A DNA stretch of 64,000 nucleotides. It comes from Clostridia bacterium. Its GTDB lineage: Bacteria > Bacillota > DAOUPZ01. The notes beneath the pieces were generated by a model. That model ran no database searches, was not told where the DNA came from, and worked only from the letters and a program-made list of their open reading frames with translations. How positions within the stretch are numbered: the stretch's first letter is position 1; the number at the start of each line of letters is the position of its first letter. This document shows, one piece after another, positions 34,461 through 43,110 of this stretch. The position numbers and the translations under genes were made by a program. Where the stretch lies: the NCBI GenBank assembly GCA_030625885.1, contig DAOUPZ010000009.1, positions 48,934 to 112,933 of the forward strand, written 5' to 3'.

Positions 34461-34667
34461 TAGTTAGAGCGTTTTGGAGGGAAGAATGAAGAGGGAAGAG
34501 TGAAGAAAAAGATAAAAGAGGAACGAAAAAGATTAATGATTAGTTAGAAGCTTAAGGCTCAAGGCTGAAGGCACAAGACTTAAAAGATATTCAAGGCTAG
34601 AAGAATAAGTATTGAGGGAATAAAAGAAAGATGATTCACCACGATATTTAAAAAGGAGTTGTGCAAA
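34461..34667. repeat. Purine-rich intergenic segment with GGCT(C/G)AAGGC repeats
   Basis: About 200 bases, strongly purine-biased, with GAAGAGGGAAGAGTGAAG and CTTAAGGCTCAAGGCTGAAGGC. It resembles the AAAGCCAAAGGCTTAATG segment after lpdA. No gene is seen. Confidence 0.4.
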
Positions 34668-35258
34668 GTGAAGAGAAAAATGACTTGTTTTATTCCACTT
34701 TATTTAATGTGTATGATGTTATGTTTTTCTATGTTGTTTGCAGGATGTTCGCAATCTAATCGTGTTTCTGCACCCGAGGGTGGCAGCGTGTCAAGTCATG
34801 CTGCTAATGATACTACCCTCAATAAGGCACCGGAACGAAAAGCTGATGTTTATGGGAAAGTAAAGACGATTTTAGGCAATGAAGTAACACTGGAAGTGGC
34901 GGAAATGCCGGAAAGACCTGAAAAGGTTTCGAAACAAAAATCCGAAAAAGGTTCCAAAGAAAAACCTGAAATCGGAGAAGGGGTAAAAACAAAGTCTTCG
35001 GAAGAAATACAGCAATTTAAGGAGCAAATGAAAGAAAAAATGGATAAGAGTATTAAGTTAACAGGAGAGGTTGAAACTTTTATTATTCCGGTCGGGTTAC
35101 CGATTGTTTCAAGTGGTAAAGGAAAATCTGTCGATGGAACGACAACTTTGGAATTAATAGATATTTATGAAGGTATGTTTTTACAAGTTTGGTTTGAGGA
35201 GGGAGAGGCGGAAGCAGATAAGCTAGCTCAATATGTGCGAGCTATGGTGTCCCGCTAA
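34668..35258 (+). CDS. Putative lipoprotein of the export cluster
   Basis: About 196 residues. A signal with lipobox (MLFAGC) predicts a lipid anchor. The central part is Lys/Glu/Pro-rich and low in complexity. The rest (GKVKTILGNEVTLEVAEMPERP and later LTGEVETFIIPVGLPI) resembles small beta domains found in secreted proteins near Firmicutes MacB-like transporters. Function is unknown. The GTG at 34668 lies 10 bases after AAAGGAG. It ends 7 bases before the ATPase gene. Confidence 0.7.
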   Translation: MKRKMTCFIPLYLMCMMLCFSMLFAGCSQSNRVSAPEGGSVSSHAANDTTLNKAPERKADVYGKVKTILGNEVTLEVAEMPERPEKVSKQKSEKGSKEKPEIGEGVKTKSSEEIQQFKEQMKEKMDKSIKLTGEVETFIIPVGLPIVSSGKGKSVDGTTTLELIDIYEGMFLQVWFEEGEAEADKLAQYVRAMVSR

Positions 35259-35265
35259 TAACAAT

Positions 35266-35940
35266 ATGCAAGATAATATTTTAATATTAATGAAAAATAT
35301 TATAAAGTCGTATAAATTGGGTAAAGAAGATGTCGTTGTATTAAATAATATATCACTTCAAATTAAAAAAGGCGAGTTTGTTGCTATCTTAGGGCCTTCT
35401 GGTTCCGGTAAATCAACTTTAATGAACATTATAGGCTGTATTGATACAGCTGACTCGGGCGAATACATATTGTCAGGGGAAAATATTGCAGATAAAACAG
35501 AAGATGAACTGGCATATATAAGAAATCAGAAGATTGGTTTTGTATTCCAGAAGTTTAACCTTCTTCCCAAATATACTGCAGTTCAGAATGTCGCACTCCC
35601 CTTATTACTAAGAAGGGTTGAACGAGAAAAAGCTAATGAGAAAGCAAAGAATATTTTGGAACGGGTAGGTTTGGGTGATCGAATCAATCATAAACCCAAT
35701 GAATTATCGGGTGGTGAGCAGCAGCGGGTTTCAATAGCACGGGCGTTAATTGGCGATGCGGAGCTATTGTTGGCTGATGAGCCAACCGGGAATCTTGATT
35801 CCAAATCTGGTCATGAAATATTGGAGATGTTTATTAAATTAAACAATGAAGGAAATACCATTGTATTAATCACGCATGATCTGGAGGTTGCTAAAAAGGC
35901 AGGAAGAATTATTCATGTAAAAGACGGAAAAGTATATTAG
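35266..35940 (+). CDS. MacB/LolD-type ABC transporter ATP-binding protein
   Basis: About 224 residues: Walker A GPSGSGKST, Q-loop FQKFNLLP, signature LSGGEQQRVSIARA, Walker B LLLADEPTGNLD and switch His (LITHDLEVA). This is the classic FtsE/LolD/MacB subfamily that pairs with the FtsX-like permease at 33258. The ATG at 35266 has no clear Shine-Dalgarno, so translation probably couples to the lipoprotein gene; the frame extends upstream to 35233 and ATG 35290 is possible. Confidence 0.92.
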   Translation: MQDNILILMKNIIKSYKLGKEDVVVLNNISLQIKKGEFVAILGPSGSGKSTLMNIIGCIDTADSGEYILSGENIADKTEDELAYIRNQKIGFVFQKFNLLPKYTAVQNVALPLLLRRVEREKANEKAKNILERVGLGDRINHKPNELSGGEQQRVSIARALIGDAELLLADEPTGNLDSKSGHEILEMFIKLNNEGNTIVLITHDLEVAKKAGRIIHVKDGKVY

Positions 35941-35951
35941 GAGGATGAAAA

Positions 35952-37061
35952 ATGCGCAAAATATTTTTTGTAATACTTGCAGCATTAGTGGCTTTTACCG
36001 GAATGATATTGCCTTCGGGGAAGGCTGCTGATGAAGTTAATTCGAAAGTCATATTATTAAACTTACAGAAAAGTATTGATTTAGCATTGGAAAATAATAT
36101 AGATCTCAAAAAGCAAAAAATTGAAGTGGATAAGCAAAAAATAGCAAGTAGGAAAGCGGATGATGCGGCAGATAAGGCATCGGATAGTGATTCGGGCTCA
36201 TATAGTGGGCTTTTGACAGAAAAATTTACACCTAAGCAAAAAGAGATGCTGGTGGAGATTGCAGAAAGAAATTATGAAATGCAGCAAGAAAGCCTGGGAA
36301 TTAATGTGAAGGAATCCTATTATAATATTCTTCTCAAGCAAAATATTTTGAATGTTAGAGAAGGTTCTTTGGAAAGTGCCAAACAGCAGTATGAGATTGC
36401 ACAGGCTAAATTTAAGCAAGGATTAATTGCGGAATATGATGCGCTGGTTGCGGAAGTTCAGTTTAAAACCAAAGAGAATGATTGGGAAACAGCGCAGCGA
36501 GAGCTTACAAAAGCTAAGATGGACTTTAAACAATTATTGAATATAGACATTGACCAGGAAATTGCATTGACGGATGATTTTATTCTGGATGCTAAGGAGG
36601 TTTTTTTAGAGGATCGTGTTGCTGTTGCTCTAGAAAGTCGTTTAGATATGATTCAGGCTAGAGAGACTGAAGAACTGTATGCATTAAATGTGGAGCTGAC
36701 TGGAAGTTATTATACTTCTAATACATGGACCTATAAAGATGCTTCTTATCAGTATGAAGCATCGAAACTGGATTTGGAACAGCAGATAGCAGAAGTAAAA
36801 TTGGATGTTAATAAAGCCTATTTGGATTTGCAAGGCGCAGGGGAAGCACTTGAGCCAGCTGAGAAAAATGTTGAGCAGGCAAAAGAAAGCTTGCGAATTG
36901 TGAATCTCAGGTATGAGAGTGGTTTGGCAACAAGCTTAGAGGTTCTTAATGCTCAGAATTTACTTGAAAGTACAGAACAATCTTATGCGAATGCTGTATT
37001 TAACTACACGATGAGTGTAGAAAATTTTGATTTTGCAGTTAATCACGGCAGTCCTAGGTAG
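35952..37061 (+). CDS. TolC-family outer-membrane-efflux-like protein
   Basis: 369 residues: a signal peptide (VILAALVAFTGMILPSGKAA) and then long alpha-helical repeats of the OEP/TolC type (LQKSIDLALENNIDLKKQKIEVDKQ-like, YEIAQAKFKQGLIAEYDAL, LRIVNLRYESGLATSLEVL). It is shorter than proteobacterial TolC (about 470). TolC-like proteins occur in some Firmicutes without an outer membrane, where their role is unclear. It completes an adaptor-permease-ATPase set. GGAGGATG-type site upstream. Confidence 0.85.
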   Translation: MRKIFFVILAALVAFTGMILPSGKAADEVNSKVILLNLQKSIDLALENNIDLKKQKIEVDKQKIASRKADDAADKASDSDSGSYSGLLTEKFTPKQKEMLVEIAERNYEMQQESLGINVKESYYNILLKQNILNVREGSLESAKQQYEIAQAKFKQGLIAEYDALVAEVQFKTKENDWETAQRELTKAKMDFKQLLNIDIDQEIALTDDFILDAKEVFLEDRVAVALESRLDMIQARETEELYALNVELTGSYYTSNTWTYKDASYQYEASKLDLEQQIAEVKLDVNKAYLDLQGAGEALEPAEKNVEQAKESLRIVNLRYESGLATSLEVLNAQNLLESTEQSYANAVFNYTMSVENFDFAVNHGSPR

Positions 37062-37105
37062 GTTTTCAAAGCATTAAAAAGTTGATAATGCTTATATAAA
37101 ATAGG

Positions 37106-37145
37106 AAGCGGCTCGGTCATTTTACTTTTGACCAAGCCGCTTTGA
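37106..37145. terminator. Terminator between convergent genes
   Basis: AAGCGGCTCGGTCA pairs with TGACCAAGCCGCTT (one mismatch), between the TolC-like gene and the minus-strand gene. Confidence 0.8.
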
Positions 37146-37160
37146 TGTTGTGGGAACATT

Positions 37161-38900
37161 CTAATTAAATTGTTGTAAACTCGTCTCTAATTCATCCATC
37201 GGCAAATTTATGCTCTTTGTGCTTTGAAAAACATAGGTTTCCTTAGCTTCAATTTCAATATAAATTTTATCATTGTCATACAGCAAACTGGTTTTTTGTT
37301 CGGGAAAATGTGCTTTGAGGATACTTAAAAGGCATATGGCTTTTTCTAATCCATCTCCACAGCTAAAGTTCCATACCTCATCGGGCTGGGCCATTCTTGT
37401 TCCGTCATAAATCGATTCATTATCCATCATTTGTAACCGATTGACGATTTCATGGACTTCCATATTTCGGGAAGATTCTATACAGACAGGGTTTCTTTCA
37501 AACGCTGCTTTTAAAAATGGGCTCCACGGGGATCTTGCGAGATCCTTATAGGCCATAAAAGCCAGATCAGCTGTCAAATTAGTATGTCGGATAGATTCTA
37601 GATAATGGATGATGTCGTCTCTAGATGAAAAAAGATTAAGGTCAATTGAGTGAGATGAAATCCATTCTTTGTTTTCGTGCGGTAACCGGGGTTCGATTTT
37701 ACAAAAATCTATGATTTTTAATACCATTTTTTCGAAATTAGGACACTTATTTTTTAATTGTTGCTTTAATTTTTCAATGTCAGCGGTATTTTTAATGGAG
37801 ATATTGTTTTCTTTAAAAAATGCTTCAATATCATCAAATCGAATTCTGTCAGGTAGAGGTTGAGGATAAAACTCATCCTCACCAATTTCATGAAGGAGAT
37901 TCTTTTGGGAAGGATCTCCGACTTTAGCATTGCTGCCATGTTCATAGTGATAAGCCTTTTCAGCTTCAATATACCTTGATTTACCACAATAATTATGTGC
38001 AATTTGAAAACATTGCTGCAGGTCTCTGTTATGGCGCAAAAAATTAGCCATAATCTCAAAATTAATGTCCGTTTGCAGGAAATTACTCAGTTTTTTGCTA
38101 AATGAGTGATACATCGTTTCAGAAATGGTTGATTCATCATAAATATGATGAATATAGCCTGTGCTGTTAACCACCATGGTGACCTGTTCGTTTTGGAGGG
38201 CCCGGCGTGCTTTAGCCGATAGTTCAGTCCCGTTAAACCACATTTTCTTAGTGGCGATCCTTCTATTATTGGTAATAACGCCATCGCCAATATCCACAAA
38301 ATTTTGGGAATGAAGGGGGGTTGCGATCATATAAATTTTTTCAAGGGGTATTCTGGCAATAACGAAAAGGGCACTGTAGTACAGGGCTGCCAGAGAAACA
38401 CATTCTCCGGCACCATTTGAGTATCCCTCTTTTCTTTTAAATGCGTTCATAGCCTCAACCGTCTCTGTTTTCCAATAGGGTATCATATTAGAGGTATATT
38501 GATCCAAGCCAAAATGTTTACGGATATCCATAGTAAAATAATACTTATCCCCTTCATAACCGAACAAAGCATTGCTTTTAGCTAGGATTTCTTCATCAAT
38601 AAAATCAGCGAATCGTGCGAGTTCCTTTTCTTTAGTCGTTAGTCCCCAGGTATCAAGATCTAAATTGAAGTCAAAGTGATCCATGATAAATTGTTTGACA
38701 CGAACAATTTTCCGGTAAGGACTCATTCTATCCAAATTTTTAAACCACGGATCGCTGCGCCACTGCCAAAGAAGCGGGGACATAATATTTGCTAGAACAA
38801 GGGAAAACATCAGTTCTGGAAAAATGAAAATTTCCATATCAGAAAGTGTAACGGCGGATGAATATTTTTCAGCTAACTTTGGATCATTGGGATTGTACAT
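37161..38900 (-). CDS. Unknown 579-residue protein with transglutaminase-like Cys-His block
   Basis: No family recognised with certainty. No signal peptide; one hydrophobic stretch near residues 27-45. At 160-205 is a block reminiscent of transglutaminase/papain-like folds: GAGECVSLAALYYSALF (Cys167) followed about 30 residues later by ATPLHSQNFVDI (His197, Asn200, Asp203). The remainder is helical and charged, with no repeats. ATG start on the minus strand in an AT-rich region. It stands alone between the export cluster and the tungstate operon. Confidence 0.7.
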   Translation of the reverse strand: MYNPNDPKLAEKYSSAVTLSDMEIFIFPELMFSLVLANIMSPLLWQWRSDPWFKNLDRMSPYRKIVRVKQFIMDHFDFNLDLDTWGLTTKEKELARFADFIDEEILAKSNALFGYEGDKYYFTMDIRKHFGLDQYTSNMIPYWKTETVEAMNAFKRKEGYSNGAGECVSLAALYYSALFVIARIPLEKIYMIATPLHSQNFVDIGDGVITNNRRIATKKMWFNGTELSAKARRALQNEQVTMVVNSTGYIHHIYDESTISETMYHSFSKKLSNFLQTDINFEIMANFLRHNRDLQQCFQIAHNYCGKSRYIEAEKAYHYEHGSNAKVGDPSQKNLLHEIGEDEFYPQPLPDRIRFDDIEAFFKENNISIKNTADIEKLKQQLKNKCPNFEKMVLKIIDFCKIEPRLPHENKEWISSHSIDLNLFSSRDDIIHYLESIRHTNLTADLAFMAYKDLARSPWSPFLKAAFERNPVCIESSRNMEVHEIVNRLQMMDNESIYDGTRMAQPDEVWNFSCGDGLEKAICLLSILKAHFPEQKTSLLYDNDKIYIEIEAKETYVFQSTKSINLPMDELETSLQQFN

Positions 38901-39182
38901 GGTTATATATTCTCCTATCTATATAATATAATGTAATACTTTAAATAGCATAACATAAGTGATTATTTAGTACAAGATTCCTATTTGGACAAAAAACAAA
39001 GATATTATATATAATGCAATAAAGAATTTATATTGTCAGGTTTGCAGAGAATGCAATATTTTTATTACATATGTATAAAATTTTAAGTGTTGTATATAAT
39101 ATTTTTTACATAATGTATAAATGGAAAAATATAGTATGGATTATTCATTTAGTATATAATATGTTTGTTAAATAAATAATAT
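38901..39182. other. AT-rich intergenic region with element copy C
   Basis: Non-coding, very AT-rich. It holds a short form of the dispersed element (39016-39067) and a TATAAT at 39155 that may belong to the riboswitch promoter, but no good -35 box is seen. Confidence 0.5.
39016..39067. repeat. Small dispersed inverted-repeat element, copy C (minimal form)
   Basis: TGCAATAAAGAATTTATATTG and CAGGTTTGCAG match the left half of the family. CAATATTTTTATTACA forms the inverted right end. Only about 50 bases long. Confidence 0.55.
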
Positions 39183-39290
39183 TTACTCCGAGCTTCTTTA
39201 TCTAAGGAAATTATTTTCTAGGATAAAAGAGCCTTATGGGTATACAAAGAAATGCGTATACCTCCCGTATTTGGAAAGGAGATCGCTTTT
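39183..39290 (+). promoter_or_regulatory. Moco/Tuco-type riboswitch upstream of tupA
   Basis: The 5' ACTCCGAGC and 3' GGAAAGGAGAT fit the outer stem and core of the molybdenum-cofactor RNA motif. Inner stems are GCTTCTTTATC / GATAAAAGAGC and GGGTATAC / GTATACCTCCC. It lies before a tungstate uptake operon and is followed by an intrinsic terminator, so it likely senses molybdenum or tungsten cofactor and stops tup expression. The assignment is from memory of the motif; a covariance-model search was not possible. Confidence 0.7.
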
Positions 39291-39297
39291 ACAATAA

Positions 39298-39330
39298 AGG
39301 CACTCCTTATGGAGTGCTTAATTTTTTTTA
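39298..39330 (+). terminator. Riboswitch expression-platform terminator
   Basis: GCACTCC TTAT GGAGTGC with an eight-T run. Its CACTCC arm resembles the ACTCC of the aptamer outer stem, allowing competing pairing. Confidence 0.75.
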
Positions 39331-39407
39331 GGAGGTGTAAAACGATAGTAAGCGTCCTTTCACATTTTGCAAGCATCATTAATCTAAATTATTAAGGGGG
39401 AAAAATT

Positions 39408-40274
39408 ATGTTGAGAAGATTTAGAAAAACCAGTGCATTGATTGTTGTTTTAGTACTTATGTTATCGTTACTAGCCGGGTGTGGACAAGAACAAGCTGCA
39501 GAACCTGCTGCGCCGGCTGCACCTGAAAATCCGGATGTTATTTTAGCAACAACCACCAGTACCGAAAATAGTGGGTTATTAGGTGTTTTGATTCCTAAAT
39601 TTGAAGAACAAACCGGCTATAAGATTAAAACGGTTGCTGTAGGTACAGGCGCTGCTTTGAAAATGGGACAAAATGGTGAAGCTGATGTTCTAATGACTCA
39701 TGCACCTGCTTCTGAACAACCTTTAGTTGATGACGGATATGTGATGGATTATACGTTATTAATGCATAATGATTTTGTTGTTGTAGGACCTGCAGCTGAT
39801 CCAGCTGGTATTAAAGATACTGCCGACGCTTCAGAGGCGTTGAAAAAAATAGCTGATGCTAAAACCATCTTTATTTCTCGCGGGGATGACTCTGGTACCC
39901 ACAAAAAAGAATTAAAGTTATGGGCAGCTGCGGACATTAAACCTGAAGGAACATGGTATCAGGAATCCGGTTCCGGTATGGGAAATACATTAAACGTTAC
40001 TGCGGAAAAAGATGGATATACTTTAACAGACCGGGCGACCTACTTAAATTTAAAAGAAAACTTAACCAATCTGGAGATCTTATTTGAAGGCGATGACAGC
40101 TTGATGAACATTTATCATGCAATGGCTGTCAATCCAGAAAAATATGATAAAGCGAATTATGACGGTGCTAAAGCCTTTATTGACTATTTAGTTACACCTG
40201 AAACTCAAGAAGTTATTGGGGAATATGGTAAGGATAAATTTGGACAACCTTTATTCTTCCCTGATGCAAAATAA
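39408..40274 (+). CDS. tupA: Tungstate-binding lipoprotein TupA
   Basis: Extracytoplasmic solute-binding protein of the tungstate ABC importer. Signal with lipobox (LSLLAGC), an Ala/Pro/Glu linker, then the TupA signature TTTSTENSGLLGVL, with GTGAALKMGQNGEADV and SRGDDSGTHKKEL, which contribute oxyanion-binding residues in this family. 288 residues. ATG with AAGGGGG. It lies behind a Moco/Tuco-type riboswitch. A terminator and a small repeat separate it from tupB, which could give more TupA than permease. Confidence 0.93.
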   Translation: MLRRFRKTSALIVVLVLMLSLLAGCGQEQAAEPAAPAAPENPDVILATTTSTENSGLLGVLIPKFEEQTGYKIKTVAVGTGAALKMGQNGEADVLMTHAPASEQPLVDDGYVMDYTLLMHNDFVVVGPAADPAGIKDTADASEALKKIADAKTIFISRGDDSGTHKKELKLWAAADIKPEGTWYQESGSGMGNTLNVTAEKDGYTLTDRATYLNLKENLTNLEILFEGDDSLMNIYHAMAVNPEKYDKANYDGAKAFIDYLVTPETQEVIGEYGKDKFGQPLFFPDAK

Positions 40275-40301
40275 GTAAACTTATTAATAGTGATTCCATA
40301 G

Positions 40302-40360
40302 CAAGTGGCTCGCTTACATTGCTTGCAGCAAGTAATAGTGTGTGAGCCATTTGTTTTTTA
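40302..40360 (+). terminator. Terminator after tupA
   Basis: CAAGTGGCTC pairs with GAGCCATTTG across an inner weak hairpin, then a T-run. Probably partial, since tupBC follow. Confidence 0.65.
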
Positions 40361-40371
40361 TTTATATGATT

Positions 40372-40435
40372 TGCAATAAAGAACTTACATTGCAGGTTTG
40401 CCTGAGCTACTCTAAATGTAAAAACTTTAATGCCA
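40372..40435. repeat. Small dispersed inverted-repeat element, copy D (short form)
   Basis: Ends TGCAATAAAGAACTTACATTG and AATGTAAAAACTTTAATGCC with only about 20 bases between them (CAGGTTTGCCTGAGCTACTCTA). Inserted between tupA and tupB. Confidence 0.7.
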
Positions 40436-40527
40436 TTTATATATGATATTATCATAACGTTAATTCAATCGCTTCAGTGAATAACACGATAGATCTACTA
40501 TAACGATTATTAATGCAGGTGAAAAAG

Positions 40528-41229
40528 ATGAATACAATAATTGCAGGCCTCACAGGCGCATTAAAAATGATTTTCCTGGGTGATCCGGAGGTTTTTCGGG
40601 TCACTTTTCTGACGATACAAGTATCGGGTATTGCTACCCTGTTGAGCATCATAGTTGGTATTCCTGCGGGTGTTTTCTTAGCCCTCAAACGTTTCCCTGG
40701 TCGCCGTTTTGTGATCAGCCTTGTTAACACGGGAATGGGTCTGCCTCCAACGGTTGCCGGATTATGGGTGAGTGTATTTCTCTGGCGTTATGGACCTTTT
40801 GGTTTTTTGAAAATCATGTATACACCCGCCGCAATGATTGTGGCGCAGTTTGTCATTGCGTCTCCCATTGTTATGGCGTTTACCATCGCTGCTATTGGTC
40901 AAATTAATAAAAAGCTCCACTTACAAATTCTCGCACTGGGTGCTTCGCGTTTTCAATACTACTGGTTATTGATCAAAGAAGCACGACTGGGCTTACTTGC
41001 CGCCATTATTGCGGGATTCGGCGGTGTTATTTCCGAAGTAGGCGCATCTATGATGGTAGGCGGTAATGTAAAAGGGCAAACGCGTGTATTGACGACAGCA
41101 ACAGTAATGGAAGTTTCCAAAGGCAATTTTGATGTGGCTATTGCATTGGGCACCATTCTCCTCATATTAGCCTATTCTGTTACATTTGTACTCACCATTG
41201 TTCAACAACGGGGAGGGAATAAATCATGA
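40528..41229 (+). CDS. tupB: Tungstate ABC transporter permease TupB
   Basis: About 233 residues with five to six membrane helices and the binding-protein-dependent permease EAA-type loop (LGASRFQYYWLLIKEARLGLL). The block MGLPPTVAGLWVSVF is typical for TupB/CysT relatives. The ATG at 40528 follows AGGTGA; the ATG at 40513 is less likely. It overlaps tupC by 4 bases (ATGA). Confidence 0.92.
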   Translation: MNTIIAGLTGALKMIFLGDPEVFRVTFLTIQVSGIATLLSIIVGIPAGVFLALKRFPGRRFVISLVNTGMGLPPTVAGLWVSVFLWRYGPFGFLKIMYTPAAMIVAQFVIASPIVMAFTIAAIGQINKKLHLQILALGASRFQYYWLLIKEARLGLLAAIIAGFGGVISEVGASMMVGGNVKGQTRVLTTATVMEVSKGNFDVAIALGTILLILAYSVTFVLTIVQQRGGNKS

Positions 41230-42362
41230 TCAACGATTACATGATGGAAATACAGGATCTCCTTTGGCAGGTCAATGGCAGGAAGATTGTCGAATTGGAC
41301 CGTTTGGCCATTCAGAAAGGGGAAATGATTGGACTCATTGGTCCTAATGGAGCTGGGAAAAGCAGTCTTATTAAATTACTGGCACTGTTAGAGACGCCCA
41401 CTGCAGGGAAAATATTTTTTAAAGGGCAACCCATAACAGGTCAACCGCTTAGCGTTAAACGTCAAATGGCGACTGTTTTTCAAGAACCCTTGCTTTTAAG
41501 TGGCACAGTCTATGAGAATATTGCGTTAGGTTTAAAAATTAGAAAAGTGCCTCGTGGTATGATCCGGCGAAAAGTGAAGGAATGGCTTCAACAGCTGAAA
41601 ATAGAACATCTGGCTGATCAAAACGTATATACGCTTTCCGGTGGGGAAGCACAACGTGTAAGCCTTGCGCGGGCGATGATTATGGAACCGGAAATTTTGT
41701 TTTTGGACGAGCCGTTTTCAGCATTGGATCTGCCGACTCGTGCTGCGCTGCTGCAGGATTTTTCAGAGATCATTAGAAATATGGGTGTTGCAACCGTCTT
41801 TGTTACCCATCATGTTTCTGAAATCCCTTTAATGGCTAATAGAGTCTGTGTATTAGCTAATGGTCAAATCATTCAAGATGACAGGCCGGAAACGGTTTTG
41901 AACTACCCCAATCATCATATTGTTGCTAAACTAGTCGGCATCGATAATGTTTTGCAAGCAGATGTCATTGAGACAACAAAAGATAGTCGCGTTATTTCTT
42001 TAGAGAATGATTTGAAGTTGACCGTTTCTGCAAAATATCAGGTTCATAAAGGGGATGCTGTAACGGTTTTTATTCGTCCCGATGATATTTCAATCATAAA
42101 GGGAGAGACTGCTGTTTCTCAAACAGATAATCTATTACAAGCAAGGATTAATAAAATTATTCCTATGGATACTCAATTCAAAATCTTTTGTAACACGGAA
42201 CCTAATCTCGTTTTGCTGGTAAGTAGAGGTGTTTTTTTGGATGCTCAATTAGAGGTTGGAAAGATTATTAATATTAGCATTCCTGAGGATAAGATTCATC
42301 TTGTTAAAGAAGAAATGCCTATATCAACTAAAGTTGATGAGTCTCAAAAAATACTTTTTTAG
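41226..42362 (+). CDS. tupC: Tungstate ABC transporter ATP-binding protein TupC
   Basis: 378 residues. ATPase domain to about 230: Walker A GPNGAGKSS, signature LSGGEAQRVSLARA, Walker B ILFLDEPFSALD, His switch VTHHVSEI. A C-terminal extension of about 130 residues (IRPDDISI, LQARINKIIPMDTQFKIFCN) looks like a TOBE/Mop-type regulatory domain, which in relatives binds oxyanion and inhibits transport. Many TupC proteins lack this, so it is a slightly longer form. It closes the tup operon before a terminator. Confidence 0.92.
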   Translation: MINDYMMEIQDLLWQVNGRKIVELDRLAIQKGEMIGLIGPNGAGKSSLIKLLALLETPTAGKIFFKGQPITGQPLSVKRQMATVFQEPLLLSGTVYENIALGLKIRKVPRGMIRRKVKEWLQQLKIEHLADQNVYTLSGGEAQRVSLARAMIMEPEILFLDEPFSALDLPTRAALLQDFSEIIRNMGVATVFVTHHVSEIPLMANRVCVLANGQIIQDDRPETVLNYPNHHIVAKLVGIDNVLQADVIETTKDSRVISLENDLKLTVSAKYQVHKGDAVTVFIRPDDISIIKGETAVSQTDNLLQARINKIIPMDTQFKIFCNTEPNLVLLVSRGVFLDAQLEVGKIINISIPEDKIHLVKEEMPISTKVDESQKILF

Positions 42363-42418
42363 TGTAAATTATATGAATTAAATGAGAATTTTTATACAAT
42401 AAAATATTTTTAGATATC

Positions 42419-42447
42419 AAAACCCACCTTGCAATGGTGGGTTTAAC
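42419..42447 (+). terminator. Terminator after tupC
   Basis: AAACCCACC / GGTGGGTTT around TTGCAAT. Nearly identical to the terminator at 56553 including flanking AACTTT...ATTAAAAAT. Confidence 0.85.
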
Positions 42448-42477
42448 TTTGTCATTAAAAATGTTAGATCTATGTAA

Positions 42478-42603
42478 TGCAATAAAAAACTTACATGACA
42501 GGTTTGCAGGAAAAGCGAAGGAAAGATGGGGACATTCTGCGAGGTACGAGTGATGTGTCCCCATGTTGCCAGAGCCATTGTAAATGTAAAAACTTTAGTG
42601 TGT
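42478..42603. repeat. Small dispersed inverted-repeat element, copy E (long form)
   Basis: Best-preserved long copy. Left end TGCAATAAAAAACTTACATG, core AGGTTTGCAGGAAAAGCGAAGG, inner hairpin GGGGACATTCTGC...GTGATGTGTCCCC, right end AATGTAAAAACTTTAGTG. No reading frame inside. Confidence 0.72.
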
Positions 42604-42741
42604 TTCATATAGTTTTCATGAGATCAAACATTTTAGAATATATATCTATAGGGGGTTAGGCAATATTACTCGGGAAAATTTCAATCAATTTTTTATAATG
42701 TAATATAAAGGTTTTTTAATAACATACTGGGAGGGAAAGTT

Positions 42742-43089
42742 ATGAAATATAATAACCGGAAAGTGAAGAATATGTTTATGCAATTAAAAAGCCTGACAAA
42801 ACAACTTTATAAACCCACAAATGATAAATATATGATGTCATATTCCAGAGCTTCAGTACAAAAAGAATTTACAATTGAGGAATTAGCAAAATATAACGGT
42901 ATAGATGGGAAACCGTCTTATGTAGCAGTTGACGGAATTGTATACGATGTGAGTAATGAAACCAGTTGGAAAGCGGGGATTCATTTTGGTCTTTCTGCAG
43001 GTCAAGATTTAACAGAATCATTTAACAATTGCCATAACAAAGCAGAGATTTTAGATCAATTACCAAAAGTAGGTATATTAAAGGAGTGA
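42742..43089 (+). CDS. Cytochrome b5-like heme/steroid-binding domain protein
   Basis: 115 residues. After a basic N-terminal 45 residues the cytochrome b5-like domain runs to the end: FTIEELAKYNG, SYVAVDGIVYDVSNETSW, GIHFGLSAGQDLTESF, HNKAEILDQLPKVG. His residues in GIHFG and NCHNK may bind heme. Such small proteins occur in anaerobic Firmicutes as possible electron carriers; the ligand is not proven. The ATG has GGGAGG upstream. The methyltransferase gene follows after 21 bases. Confidence 0.82.
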   Translation: MKYNNRKVKNMFMQLKSLTKQLYKPTNDKYMMSYSRASVQKEFTIEELAKYNGIDGKPSYVAVDGIVYDVSNETSWKAGIHFGLSAGQDLTESFNNCHNKAEILDQLPKVGILKE

Positions 43090-43110
43090 GTTTGGGGAAG
43101 GGAGATTAAT

